DNA of 64,000 nt from the NCBI GenBank assembly GCA_049334165.1, contig JBEGHD010000011.1, one strand, 5' to 3'. The DNA comes from JBEGHD01 sp049334165. Its GTDB lineage: Bacteria > Bacteroidota > Bacteroidia > Flavobacteriales_D > Sanyastnellaceae. The position numbers and the translations under genes were made by a program. The notes below the pieces were generated by a model. That model made no database searches. It was given only the letters and a program-made list of their open reading frames with translations, and was not told where the DNA came from. Of the stretch, positions 25,382-34,296 are shown one piece after another. The first letter of the stretch is position 1. Every line of letters starts with the position of its first letter.

Positions 25382-25741
25382 TCAAATAAACTTGAAGCTT
25401 ACATTTAGAAGCTCTTGTTCTCCATCGCACTCACCAAAGTTAAAGTCGACTACTATTTCGGTTTTTCTTGAAACAATCTTCTTGTTAAGGAAGAGGGTAG
25501 AAACTCTCAATCCATTAACATAAATACTTAACAAACGGTTTTCCTCAGATAATTGTACTTGCTTGTAAATATCGATATGATCCTGAGAAGAGATGACATC
25601 ATGAAAAATGGTATCTCTTTCAGATAGGACCAATAAAGTATCTTCTTGCAATCCTGATCCAATAAGAAGCGTTTGGCCAAGTAGTGCTTTAGTGATTAGT
25701 GTGAAAGCTACGGAGAGTAAGACTAATCGAAAGTTAATCAT
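25382..25741 (-). CDS. Small exported protein of unknown function, inserted between duplicated S9 tails
   Basis: Start chosen at MINFRLVLLSVAFTLITKALLGQ, a clear signal peptide; the frame is open 30 bases further upstream. The mature part is about 96 residues, predicted beta-rich and acidic (LQEDTLLVLSERDTIFHDV; NFGECDGEQELL), with one Cys. The gene sits between the S9 peptidase's own terminator (25786-25820) and a degraded second copy of that gene's 3' end, so it seems to have arrived with, or inside, a local duplication. No family is recognised. Confidence 0.6.
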   Translation of the reverse strand: MINFRLVLLSVAFTLITKALLGQTLLIGSGLQEDTLLVLSERDTIFHDVISSQDHIDIYKQVQLSEENRLLSIYVNGLRVSTLFLNKKIVSRKTEIVVDFNFGECDGEQELLNVSFKFI

Positions 25742-25776
25742 GGCTTTTTCAGTATGAATTTTCCTTTGCAAACAGC

Positions 25777-25900
25777 ACCAAAATACAAAAACCCCGAAAG
25801 CACCAGCTTTCGGGGTTTTTAATGTCCAATGAGTTTCTTTCTACTTCTTCGCTTTCACCGTTTGGGCTGTGCCGATGTGTTTGCCGAGGAAGGCTTCCAT
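25777..25900 (-). repeat. Duplicated S9-peptidase 3' end plus terminator, copy B (functional)
   Basis: The intact counterpart of 25227-25349: the terminator and last ~20 codons of the live S9 peptidase gene. Confidence 0.85.
25786..25820 (-). terminator. Terminator B of the S9 peptidase gene
   Basis: AAAAACCCCGAAAGC and GCTTTCGGGGTTTTT form a perfect 15-bp stem around ACCA, about 20 bases after the peptidase stop on the minus strand. Confidence 0.88.
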
Positions 25901-27793
25901 GGCGCGGTAGAATTTGAATCTGTTTTCTTCATTTCTGAAGCCATGGCCCTCTTCGGGCTCCACGAGGTATTCCACGTCCACTCCGCGTTTTTTCATGGCA
26001 GCAACCATTTGGTCGCTTTCGTCCACATTTACCCTCGGGTCTTTAGCTCCCTGGGCAATCAGCAGCGGATCGTCAATTTTGTCGGCATGGAAAACCGGTG
26101 AAGCTGCACGCAACATCAGCGAATCTTTTTCGCTTTCGGGATCACCCACCATTTCGTAGAGCATCTGGCGATACTGCTCCCAGTAAGGCGGGATGGTGCT
26201 CATAAAAGTGAAGAGGTTGGAAACACCCACATAGTCTACACCACATGCGTATAGCTCTGGCGAAAATGCCAATCCTGCAAGTGTGGCGTATCCACCGTAA
26301 GACCCTCCGTAAATGGCCACGCGATTCGGGTCGGCAATGCCCTGGTCGATGAGGTATTTCACGCCATCGCTAATGTCGTCTTGCATAGTTTGTCCCCACT
26401 GCTTAAACGAGCTTTCCCAGAACTCACGGCCATAACCGGTAGACCCTCTAAAGTTCATCTGCAGAACAGCATATCCGCGGTTGGCCAAAAATTGTACTTC
26501 GGGATTGAAGCCCCAGGTGTCTCTGGCCCAGGGTCCACCATGAGGATTGATTACCACAGGAAGATCTTTGGCTTTCACGCCTTTCGGCAAAGTCAGGTAT
26601 CCATTGATGGTAAGGCCGTCACGCGATTTGTAGGTAATTGGAGTCATCTCGGCCATGTCGTTTTCATCGAGCCATGGGCTCACTTCTTCGATCATGTTGA
26701 ATTCGCCAGTGCTCTTGTCGTAAAAATAGTAGGCTCCGAGCGATCGGTCGCTGTAGGTGCGCACGATAAACTTGTCTTCGGATTTATTGAGTCCGGTAAC
26801 TACCACTTCTTTTCCAGGAAGTTTGTTTTGGAGAAATCCGTAAATCTTTTCGGTTTCGTCATCGAGGAATTTTCGGTGGCGCTTATCCGTAGTGTACGAA
26901 ATGCTGGTGAGCACTTTGCGCTTTTCGGAGTAGTTCAAGCTCGACACGTCCACTTCCGGGTGCTCGAAAAGCACTTTGGTTTCTTCTCTCTTGTCGAGGT
27001 CGTAAACAGCAATCACGCTTTTGTCTCTGCCGATGTTGGTAGAAACGTAAAGATCCTCGTTGTCGAAAGTGAAGAACAGCGGTGACATCGATTCTTTGAA
27101 ATTTGTGGTCATGATGTTTTCCCACTCATCATCTTCGGTGTCGCGGTAGAGGAGACTTTGGTTTACACCATCGGTAGCGAGTGCCACTCGGAGTTTACCA
27201 TCGTGGTCGGTCATCCAGCCCGAGATGTTTCCGGGATTTTCGGCAAGCATTTCCAACTCACCGCTCACAATGTTCAATCGGTAAGGATCAAAAATTTGGG
27301 GTACCCTTTTATTGAGCCCCACCAAAATATGGTCGTCATCACCTTCGAGGTCATCGATGAGCTGGGTTCTAACGCCATCGAAATTGGTGAGTTCTTTAAA
27401 GTCGCTTCCATCGAGGTTCACTGCGTAGAGCGCGTAGTTTTCATCTCCGCCATCATCTTTGAGGTAAAGAATCCTATTGTTGTTGGCCCAGGTGTAGCCT
27501 GCAATATCTCTGTCAGTCACTTCCGTGATTCGCGTGGCTTCTTCGCCTTTTGCTTTTCTCACAAAAACGTTCATTCGGTTTTCGTAAGGAGCCATGTAAG
27601 AGATGTGCTCGCCATCGGGAGAAATCTGGTAGCTCGATTTTTCTGGGTTTCTAAAAAAGTCTTCTAAGGGGTACTGTTTGGGTTTTTCCATTTTCGCGGA
27701 TTTTCCTTGTTGTGCCGCCACATCTGTGGGAGCCGATGAGAAAATTATCAGCGTGAGAACGCCAATTGCAAATGAAAGCATTTTCGGTTTCAT
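25841..27793 (-). CDS. S9 family (prolyl oligopeptidase-like) serine peptidase, exported
   Basis: A 650-residue alpha/beta-hydrolase peptidase with a signal peptide (MLSFAIGVLTLIIFSSAPTDVAAQ). Residues ~40-400 form a TolB-like beta-propeller (SPDGEHISYM, NNRILYLKDDGGDENY). The C-terminal hydrolase domain has NPHGGPWARDTW, Ser498 in GGSYGG, Asp585 in GAKDPRV and His617 in EEGHGF, so the triad is complete. The layout matches S9C acylaminoacyl-peptidase-like enzymes, which clip short peptides, here in the periplasm or outside. It is followed by a perfect terminator, and its last ~60 bases plus terminator are duplicated ~550 bp away. The start at 27793 puts the basic MKPK in front of the signal. 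Confidence 0.94.
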   Translation of the reverse strand: MKPKMLSFAIGVLTLIIFSSAPTDVAAQQGKSAKMEKPKQYPLEDFFRNPEKSSYQISPDGEHISYMAPYENRMNVFVRKAKGEEATRITEVTDRDIAGYTWANNNRILYLKDDGGDENYALYAVNLDGSDFKELTNFDGVRTQLIDDLEGDDDHILVGLNKRVPQIFDPYRLNIVSGELEMLAENPGNISGWMTDHDGKLRVALATDGVNQSLLYRDTEDDEWENIMTTNFKESMSPLFFTFDNEDLYVSTNIGRDKSVIAVYDLDKREETKVLFEHPEVDVSSLNYSEKRKVLTSISYTTDKRHRKFLDDETEKIYGFLQNKLPGKEVVVTGLNKSEDKFIVRTYSDRSLGAYYFYDKSTGEFNMIEEVSPWLDENDMAEMTPITYKSRDGLTINGYLTLPKGVKAKDLPVVINPHGGPWARDTWGFNPEVQFLANRGYAVLQMNFRGSTGYGREFWESSFKQWGQTMQDDISDGVKYLIDQGIADPNRVAIYGGSYGGYATLAGLAFSPELYACGVDYVGVSNLFTFMSTIPPYWEQYRQMLYEMVGDPESEKDSLMLRAASPVFHADKIDDPLLIAQGAKDPRVNVDESDQMVAAMKKRGVDVEYLVEPEEGHGFRNEENRFKFYRAMEAFLGKHIGTAQTVKAKK

Positions 27794-27924
27794 GGTTATA
27801 GGGTTTTTGTGATGTTGTTATGGCAGATGAAATTACGCCTTTTTGCAACCGGGTTGATCAAAAAATGTTAAGCGCAACAAATTGGGGGCGAGTGGGTAAT
27901 GCAGGAAATTTAATACAGGTATGA

Positions 27925-27990
27925 GTCCTCCTCCGACTTTAACTTCTCCGCTGAGCTTCGAAGTTAAAGCCACCTCCTCCAAAGGAGGAC
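27925..27990. repeat. Inverted repeat GTCCTCCTCCGACTTTAACTTC / GAAGTTAAAG...AAGGAGGAC
   Basis: GTCCTCCTCC and CTTTAACTTC on the left match GAAGTTAAAG and GGAGGAC on the right around a centre near CTGAGCTTC. It lies in the 360-bp divergent gap between the S9 and M16 peptidase genes, where I see no gene. Confidence 0.6.
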
Positions 27991-28156
27991 AGCGCTCGAG
28001 CAAACTGAAAAGCTTACTTTTCCTAACTCTTAAAAGTTCCAGGAGTCAACCAATCGAGGATGGGTTTCAACAAAAAGAATAAAGAGTTCAAGAAGAAATG
28101 CCATTAGAGATATAGCAATTCACCAACTCACTTGATTATCTTTGTCGGCCTTTCAG

Positions 28157-29380
28157 ATGATGGAGTTTCACACATACACGCTGCCTAACGGCATTCGACT
28201 GATCCACAAGGAGACCAATCGCGAGGTTGCTCACTGCGGATTGGTGATCAATGCCGGTTCGCGCGATGAAGAAGAGCACGAGCAAGGCCTGGCTCACTTC
28301 ATTGAGCATGCCATTTTTAAAGGTACCGTGAAGCGAAAGCCTTACCACATCCTCAACCGTCTCGACAGAGTGGGGGCAGAGATCAACGCATACACTACCA
28401 AAGAGGAAATCTGGATTTACGCTTCTTTCATCAACAAGGATTTTGAAAGAGCTGTGGAACTCATTGCAGACATCAGCCTGAACGCTACTTTCCCGGAAAA
28501 GGAATTGGTGAAGGAACGCGATGTGATTATCGATGAGATCAACTCTTACCGCGACAATCCCGGAGAGCAGATTTTTGACGACTTCGAAGAACTGCTCTTC
28601 GAAGGCCATTCCATCGGACGAAATATTCTCGGTACGCTGGAGAGTGTGAAGTCTCTATCGAGGGAAGATATTTTCAACTTCAAAAAACGCAGATACGTCA
28701 CCGAAAACATGGTTTTCAGCTCGGTGGGGAATATTCCTTTCAAACGAGTGAAGCGACTGGCAGAGAAGTTTTTTGGTGGTTACCAACACCACATGGCTGA
28801 AGAAAATCGCAAGCCATACACCGGCTACGAGCCGCGACACAAAGTAGAAGATGCGGATACTCACCAGGTGCATCACCTGTTGGGTTCAACGGCTTATCAC
28901 TTCGATCACCCCAAAAAGACTGGGCTTGTTGTGCTCAACAATTTCCTCGGTGGTCCGGCTATGAACAGTAGGCTCAATATGGGGATTCGTGAAAAGTACG
29001 GTCTTGCCTACAATGTGGAATCGAACTATACGCCTTACTCAGACACGGGAGTGTTTGAGATCTATCTGGGTACCGACCCTACTTATTTCGAGAAGAGTAA
29101 GAACCTTATCGCCAAAGAGCTGAAAAGCCTTCGCGAAAAGAAACTTGGTGCCACTCAGCTTCAACAGGCAAAGAAGCAATTGATTGGACAAATTGCCCTC
29201 GCTCAAGACAGCGGTGCGGGAACGATGCTGGCGCTTGGGAAAAGCTACCTGCTCTACGATCGGGTGGATTCTTTGCAGGAGGTTTTTAGAAAGATCGAAG
29301 AAGTGACTTCTGAAGATCTAATCGAAATTGCCAACGAGATTTTTGACGAAAGTCGGATGAGTTCGCTAACGCTGACTTAA
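28157..29380 (+). CDS. M16 family zinc metallopeptidase (processing-peptidase-like)
   Basis: A 408-residue member of the M16B group related to mitochondrial processing peptidase beta. The inverted zinc motif is HFIEH (residues 47-51 from the Met at 28157). The third ligand Glu lies about 76 residues on, in DEINSYRDNPGE. The middle contains the family's SVGNIPFKRVKRLAEKFF, and the C-terminal half NMGIREKYGLAYNVESNYTP. No signal peptide is seen, so it acts in the cytoplasm or is exported by an unseen route. The ATG at 28157 or 28160 is preferred over an in-frame TTG at 28142. A TATCTTTG sequence at 28137 resembles a -7 box but lacks a clear -33 partner. Confidence 0.92.
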   Translation: MMEFHTYTLPNGIRLIHKETNREVAHCGLVINAGSRDEEEHEQGLAHFIEHAIFKGTVKRKPYHILNRLDRVGAEINAYTTKEEIWIYASFINKDFERAVELIADISLNATFPEKELVKERDVIIDEINSYRDNPGEQIFDDFEELLFEGHSIGRNILGTLESVKSLSREDIFNFKKRRYVTENMVFSSVGNIPFKRVKRLAEKFFGGYQHHMAEENRKPYTGYEPRHKVEDADTHQVHHLLGSTAYHFDHPKKTGLVVLNNFLGGPAMNSRLNMGIREKYGLAYNVESNYTPYSDTGVFEIYLGTDPTYFEKSKNLIAKELKSLREKKLGATQLQQAKKQLIGQIALAQDSGAGTMLALGKSYLLYDRVDSLQEVFRKIEEVTSEDLIEIANEIFDESRMSSLTLT

Positions 29381-29437
29381 TCTTGTTCTATTCTTCAAAT
29401 TCTATGTTGTAGTGTACCAGTGCTGGCAAAAAGTATA

Positions 29438-29467
29438 TTTGATTGAATTTTTAGAATATTAACTTTG
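29438..29467 (+). promoter_or_regulatory. Bacteroidota-type housekeeping promoter
   Basis: TTTG (29438-29441) and TAACTTTG (29460-29467) are separated by 18 bases, close to the -33 TTTG / -7 TAnnTTTG consensus of the Bacteroidota primary sigma factor. It would drive the methyltransferase at 29547 with a ~75-base leader. Confidence 0.55.
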
Positions 29468-29546
29468 CTCCCTGCTCAGTCTTTGAGTTTTATTCAGGAG
29501 ATGCTTTTTAGCAAATTGTTATCCAATTAAATTTAACTTGTACTCA

Positions 29547-30602
29547 ATGAAAAATCTTGTCACCCCTCTTGTAAAGTATACCATCAACAAGGCAAAGACA
29601 AATAAATTCATTCAGAACATATTTGAATCACCTTTTGATCTGTCGAAGTTTCCCGAGAGTGGCGAGTTCACAGATTCTCACGGGAACAAATTTGTGCTTC
29701 GTTCTGGGCTCAGGAGCAAAGTAAAGCCCGGCTGGGAAATGCTGGCAAAAGGAGCCTTACCCGAGCGCAATGATGAGTATTGTCGCAAACAAAAGCAAAT
29801 TGGACAGGTTGCTGTGGAAAAGGCAACACCGGTGATAAGCTCTTTTGGCAAAAGCCTGGACAATGCAACAATTCTGGAGGTAGGTTGCAATTTTGGAGCG
29901 ACTTCTTATTCTTTAGCTGAATGCGGTGTGAAGAAGGTGGTTGGTTCAGAATTCACCGGCTATAAAGTGGAATCTGTGGAGTCTAAAGATGATGACAGGA
30001 GCTTGCAACTTGAAGAGGTAAATGCAGAACTTAAAGCGACAAGAGAGAGAATCGCGTCAATGAGTGCGGATAGCGACAAAGTTGAATTTGTTGAAGATGA
30101 TATTTCAAATTCTCGTTTGGAGCCCGGTACTTTCGACATAGTTTGTAGCTGGCAGGTTCTCGAGCATGTGCACGACACAGCAAATGCATTCAAATCGATG
30201 TACAATTTGCTCAAAGATGATGGAATTCTTTTTCACGAATACAATCCTTTCTTTTCGCTAAATGGTGGCCACAGCTTTTGTACGCTGGATTTTCTCTGGG
30301 GTCATGTCAGGCTTAATGATGAAGACTTTGCGCGCTATCTCGAAGAAATCCGACCCGAGGAAAAAGAAAGGGCGATGTCTTTTTTTAAGACGGGACTGAA
30401 CAGAACTTCTCAAAAAGATGTAAGAACTCAACTTGAAGAAGCTGGATTTGAGGATATCACTATTATACCTTTCCCTAAAGAGCAACACTTGCGAATGGTT
30501 GACAGAGAAACTTTGACGCAATGTCAAAGAAATTATCCAAACATTGATTTGCTCGACCTGACTTCTCCGCGGGTTTATATCCTTGCCAGAAAGAAGAAGT
30601 AA
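29547..30602 (+). CDS. Class I SAM-dependent methyltransferase
   Basis: A ~351-residue protein starting MKNLVTPLVKYTINKAK (an upstream in-frame TTG is possible). The SAM-binding motif I is ILEVGCNFGATSYSLAE, and the acidic motif after beta-4 is FDIVCSWQVLEHVHDT. Between them sits an insert of about 70 residues (DDRSLQLEEVNAELKATRER). The C-terminal part has GFEDITIIPFP. Family members commonly modify small molecules or glycans; the acceptor cannot be read here and no neighbour suggests one. It has its own promoter and appears monocistronic, convergent with truA. Confidence 0.82.
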   Translation: MKNLVTPLVKYTINKAKTNKFIQNIFESPFDLSKFPESGEFTDSHGNKFVLRSGLRSKVKPGWEMLAKGALPERNDEYCRKQKQIGQVAVEKATPVISSFGKSLDNATILEVGCNFGATSYSLAECGVKKVVGSEFTGYKVESVESKDDDRSLQLEEVNAELKATRERIASMSADSDKVEFVEDDISNSRLEPGTFDIVCSWQVLEHVHDTANAFKSMYNLLKDDGILFHEYNPFFSLNGGHSFCTLDFLWGHVRLNDEDFARYLEEIRPEEKERAMSFFKTGLNRTSQKDVRTQLEEAGFEDITIIPFPKEQHLRMVDRETLTQCQRNYPNIDLLDLTSPRVYILARKKK

Positions 30603-30629
30603 GGACTCTTCGGTTTTGTTGCTTTCACT

Positions 30630-31403
30630 CTACTCAAACTCAATGCTGTGAAGCACCAATCCAGCTGCCGGAGCGATGGTGTCGAAGGTTTGACCTGATT
30701 CGCCTTTGAGCGATTCGCGGATGTCTTCAATCGTTTTGTTTCCCCGGCCGACCTCGAGCAGTTGTCCCATCATCAGTCGCACCTGGTTTCTCAAAAAGCC
30801 TGAAGCTTTCACACGGTAGGCAAAGGATTTCTCAGGAAAGAAGTTGGCGGTGTAGATGTCGTTTTCTTCGATGTGGCTCGTGAGAACCTCTCGTTCCAGA
30901 ATAGTGTGCGGACTCGGTTTTTTGCAGTACTGCCTAAAATTGTGGCGGCCTTCGAAAAGAGCTGCTGCCTTTTTCATTTCATCCACATCCAGATCTTCCA
31001 GAAAAGTGGCGATGAAAGGAGCACTGAAAGGATGCGGCTTTTCTCCAAAGGCGAAGAAGTAGATGTATTCCTTGATCTTGGAGTGCTGAATCACGTTGAA
31101 CTTGCTGTCGACTTCTCTCACACTTGTCGCCCGGATGTCGTTGGGTAGATTTAAATTTAGCAAATCGAGAAACTCTACTTCATCCAACTTTTCGAAAATG
31201 AAGAGTTCAAATGCCATTTCGGTGGCAGAGACTTTCGCATCTGTTCGGCTAGAGCCGAGGGTTTTAAAGTTTTCGTGACCGCAGATGAACCTCACAGTTT
31301 TGTCGACCATTTTCTGAATGGTTTTCACGTCAGGCTGTACCATCCAGCCGTGAAACCGAAAGCCGAGATACTGAATGTGGATGAGGTAATAGAATCTTTC
31401 CAT
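30630..31403 (-). CDS. truA: tRNA pseudouridine(38-40) synthase TruA
   Basis: TruA isomerises uridine at positions 38-40 of the tRNA anticodon arm. The start is placed at MERFYYLIHIQYLGFRFHGW, matching the family N-terminus; the open frame extends ~57 bases upstream into the preceding terminator, which supports the shorter form. The catalytic Asp is Asp55 in GSSRTDAKVSA. Further conserved stretches are GRHNFRQYCK and FLRNQVRLMMGQLLEVG. Length (257 aa) is typical. It lies downstream of the terminator of the large T9SS protein gene and is convergent with the methyltransferase. Confidence 0.94.
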   Translation of the reverse strand: MERFYYLIHIQYLGFRFHGWMVQPDVKTIQKMVDKTVRFICGHENFKTLGSSRTDAKVSATEMAFELFIFEKLDEVEFLDLLNLNLPNDIRATSVREVDSKFNVIQHSKIKEYIYFFAFGEKPHPFSAPFIATFLEDLDVDEMKKAAALFEGRHNFRQYCKKPSPHTILEREVLTSHIEENDIYTANFFPEKSFAYRVKASGFLRNQVRLMMGQLLEVGRGNKTIEDIRESLKGESGQTFDTIAPAAGLVLHSIEFE

Positions 31404-31442
31404 GACTGTGGCGATGAGGGGTGCGAAGGAACGGAATTTTTT

Positions 31443-31485
31443 AAAAAACAAAACCCACACTCTCCGGGAAGAGAATGCGGGCTTT
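31443..31485 (-). terminator. Terminator of the 872-aa T9SS protein gene
   Basis: On the minus strand AAAGCCCGCATTCTC pairs with GAGAGTGTGGGTTT around TTCCCG, followed by TTGTTTTTT. It lies just upstream of the truA start. Confidence 0.8.
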
Positions 31486-31519
31486 GCAATAATTAGTATT
31501 TAGAGTGTACCTGTATAGG

Positions 31520-34138
31520 TTATTTCTTAATCATTCTTTTGTTGATGTTGCTTTGCTCGGTTTTTAGGGTGATGATATAAACACCAGAGCTGATTTCCGA
31601 AACATCAATGGAGTTTTCTGACGAACTTCCAGCCAGATCGAGATCAACCGACTTCACAACTCTTCCGTTGAGGTCTCTCACGAGTAACTCGGCTTCTGGA
31701 GAAGTGCTATTGAATACATCTACATTCAACTGATCTCCGGCCGGGTTAGGATAGAATTCGAAAGATAATTCGTTTTCGAGTTCTCCGACTCCGATGGTGC
31801 TTGCATCGTCAATTACATTGATGCTAAACCCTGCAGATCCTCCAAAGCCCGGAATGAGGTCTGGAATCATATCCGCTGAAATCTCAAGACAGAAAGTCGC
31901 TTCACACTCTTCCTCATCTTCTGTTTCGAAAACTACTGTGAGGCAGAGGGTGTAAGGCCCGTCTCCATCATAATCATAATCTGGATAAATTTCTCCTGAA
32001 ACACTTCCATCACCAAAGTCCCACTCAATGCTTTCTGCATCTTCAATGCTGTCATTCGGGATCACGAAAATGGTATTTGGGAAGTTTTCGCTGGCCGTGA
32101 GAACAAAGTCGATGAAGCACTCAGGCGGGTAAATGCAAGAGCCATCATCCACGTTGGCTTCAGGGTCGTAATTGAGAGCCTCGGGGTCTGTACAACCAGC
32201 AATTTCGCCTTCGCCACAACCTTCTTCATTAATTCCAAAGTAAACGATGTGCGGGTCACCTTCACCGAGGTTTCCACCTGCTATCATTTCATTATCCGCA
32301 AAAACAGTGATTACCCCGTCCCATTGTGTGTCGGTGAGGTTGTACAGTTCAATAGTGTGGCAGCCATCCTGAAGGCAAACTTCAACGATGTTGGTGCCTC
32401 CGGTGTAGCCATCGGCAAAGAGCGTGTCTCCACTGAAAACTCCATACTCGATGTCATTCTCACCGAGGTTTACATCCACCTGAAAGGAAACAACTGTTCC
32501 GGAGCACTCAGGATAGATGCACGAGCCATCATCCACTGTAGCGACCTCAGAGTAATTTGTCGCTTCTGGGTCTGTACATCCCGGAAGGCTCACTTCGTCA
32601 CCGCAATCTGGAGAATTGATGTTGAATTGCATGAATCCGTACTCTCCGTTTGGCAAAGTACCTTCGAGAATATCTTCTCCGTCAAGTTCGATACTAAACT
32701 CACCGCCATTCCAGCCGTTACCAGCTGAGTCGAAAAGCTCAAAAGTATAGCAACCATCTTCGAGACATATCCAGTGTGAGTTTTCGCTGTAGCTTTCGTA
32801 TCCACCGTCTCCGTAAATCTCTACTTCGTCCTGCACGATGTTCCACGAAACCTGACCACCGCCATCTTCAGTTTCTATTTCAAGTTCAACCCAACTTACT
32901 TCGCAGTCGTCAGGATAGAGGCAAGAGCCATCATCGATCGTGGCATCATCATCGTAGTTTACGGCAGCAGGATCTGTGCAGCCTTCACCACAGGGGTCAA
33001 CATTAAAGGAGAAGTTTAGGGAGGCTTCTGTTGCATCATCATTGAAATCGTAGAAAGCCACAACTTCATCATTGGCAATAATGCTCACATTTCCATTCCA
33101 TCCTGTAAAAGAGTTGTCGGACAAATTGAGAGCATAACATCCGCTGTCTGCAAGACAGAGATTAATGTTCTGGGACCCACCGGCATTCCCTTCTTCAATA
33201 TCAAAATCAAACGTTACAAGCTCGAGTTCCCATTCTATGTCCTCGAGTCCCACATTCGTTTCGAAATCAATTGTTACAGGAATATTATCACACTCGAGAT
33301 ATTCACACGAACCATTGTCTTCAGTCGCTTCTGGGTCGTAATTCACAGCTTCTGGGTCGGTGCATCCTTCCAGGTAGACTGTCTCATCGCACTCGGCATT
33401 TATTCCAAAGTTGATATATCCAAAGTTTCCATCTGGCATTCCCGTTTCGAAAATCTCTTCGTCACCTATTGATAGAGAAAATTCAGCTCCATTCCAGCCA
33501 TTTACTGCAAACATTTGCAACGTGTAGCATCCGTCTTCCAGGCACAGCCATTCATGGTATTCTGAAAAATTCTCAAAGCCGGTTCCAGCATAAATTTCTT
33601 CTTCATTTGCATTGAGCAAGTACCAGGTAATTTCATCGGCCTCGTACTCTGTTTCTAACTCAATCTCTACCCAGCTGCCATCGCAGTCTCCAGGCAAAAT
33701 GCAAGAGCCGTCATCGATGGTAGCATCTTCTTCGTAGTTGAGCGCATCCGGATCGGTGCAGCCCTCTCCACAGCCTTCGGAGTTGACTCCGAAGTGAAGC
33801 ACTGTTGGGTCGCTGTCGAGGTCGGCCGAAGCCACCACGCCATTTTCCATCAGTACAGAAACGACTCCGTCCCATTCAGTATCGGTGATGTTGTAAAGTG
33901 AAAGTTCGTAGCAGCCATCGTAGAGGCAAAGCTCGTGAGATTCTGTGGCACCGGTGTAGCCATCAGCAATAAGCGTATCTCCCGAGACTAGTCCCCATTC
34001 GATGTCCTCTGCTTCGAGGTTGACGTCAAGCTGAATGAGAACAGCGGTTTGGTTGTCGTCACAATTGAATTCTATCTGAGAACTGGCATTGAAGCCGAAA
34101 GTGATCAGAAAAACGATTAATAAGGTAGCTCTATACAT
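31520..34138 (-). CDS. T9SS-secreted Cys-rich modular protein (872 aa) with PKD domain
   Basis: A signal peptide (LIVFLITFGFNASSQ) is followed by five copies of an acidic disulfide module of the form GCTDPxAxNYxxxAtxDDGSC, spaced 90-130 residues apart. Between them are beta-sandwich domains with CLEDGCYTFELFDSAGNGW-type motifs. Near the C-terminus is a PKD domain (SIEWDFGDGSVSGE). The last ~85 residues are a type A T9SS sorting domain (FEFYPNPAGDQLNVDV, LNGRVVKSVDL, ISSGVYIITLKT, ending NKRMIKK). The Asp/Glu-rich modules probably bind calcium. It is a paralogue of the next upstream gene (34297-37365) with the same module number. Likely a cell-surface adhesin or matrix protein; no enzymatic motif is seen. 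Confidence 0.92.
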   Translation of the reverse strand: MYRATLLIVFLITFGFNASSQIEFNCDDNQTAVLIQLDVNLEAEDIEWGLVSGDTLIADGYTGATESHELCLYDGCYELSLYNITDTEWDGVVSVLMENGVVASADLDSDPTVLHFGVNSEGCGEGCTDPDALNYEEDATIDDGSCILPGDCDGSWVEIELETEYEADEITWYLLNANEEEIYAGTGFENFSEYHEWLCLEDGCYTLQMFAVNGWNGAEFSLSIGDEEIFETGMPDGNFGYINFGINAECDETVYLEGCTDPEAVNYDPEATEDNGSCEYLECDNIPVTIDFETNVGLEDIEWELELVTFDFDIEEGNAGGSQNINLCLADSGCYALNLSDNSFTGWNGNVSIIANDEVVAFYDFNDDATEASLNFSFNVDPCGEGCTDPAAVNYDDDATIDDGSCLYPDDCEVSWVELEIETEDGGGQVSWNIVQDEVEIYGDGGYESYSENSHWICLEDGCYTFELFDSAGNGWNGGEFSIELDGEDILEGTLPNGEYGFMQFNINSPDCGDEVSLPGCTDPEATNYSEVATVDDGSCIYPECSGTVVSFQVDVNLGENDIEYGVFSGDTLFADGYTGGTNIVEVCLQDGCHTIELYNLTDTQWDGVITVFADNEMIAGGNLGEGDPHIVYFGINEEGCGEGEIAGCTDPEALNYDPEANVDDGSCIYPPECFIDFVLTASENFPNTIFVIPNDSIEDAESIEWDFGDGSVSGEIYPDYDYDGDGPYTLCLTVVFETEDEEECEATFCLEISADMIPDLIPGFGGSAGFSINVIDDASTIGVGELENELSFEFYPNPAGDQLNVDVFNSTSPEAELLVRDLNGRVVKSVDLDLAGSSSENSIDVSEISSGVYIITLKTEQSNINKRMIKK

Positions 34139-34244
34139 TGGTTATTAGATTTTTTAGATGATGTCTTTTTATGTGACACAGATAAAAGCGGATAAGTTGC
34201 AAATGCCTTAAATAAAAGGGAGTCAGCGCATTTGAGAATACAAC

Positions 34245-34273
34245 AAACCCCGAGAGTAAACTCCCGGGGTTTT
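34245..34273 (-). terminator. Terminator of the 1,022-aa T9SS protein gene
   Basis: AAACCCCGAGAG and CTCCCGGGGTTT flank TAAA, giving a stem of about 12 bp with one mismatch, ~25 bases past the minus-strand stop at 34297. Confidence 0.75.
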
Positions 34274-34296
34274 GCTTAATTATAAGGTTTTTGTTT

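Noticed and set aside
26381..27085. Plus-strand ORF of 234 codons opposite the S9 peptidase gene
   Set aside because: It is fully antisense to a gene with an intact catalytic triad; composition is of the His/Phe/Val-rich shadow kind.
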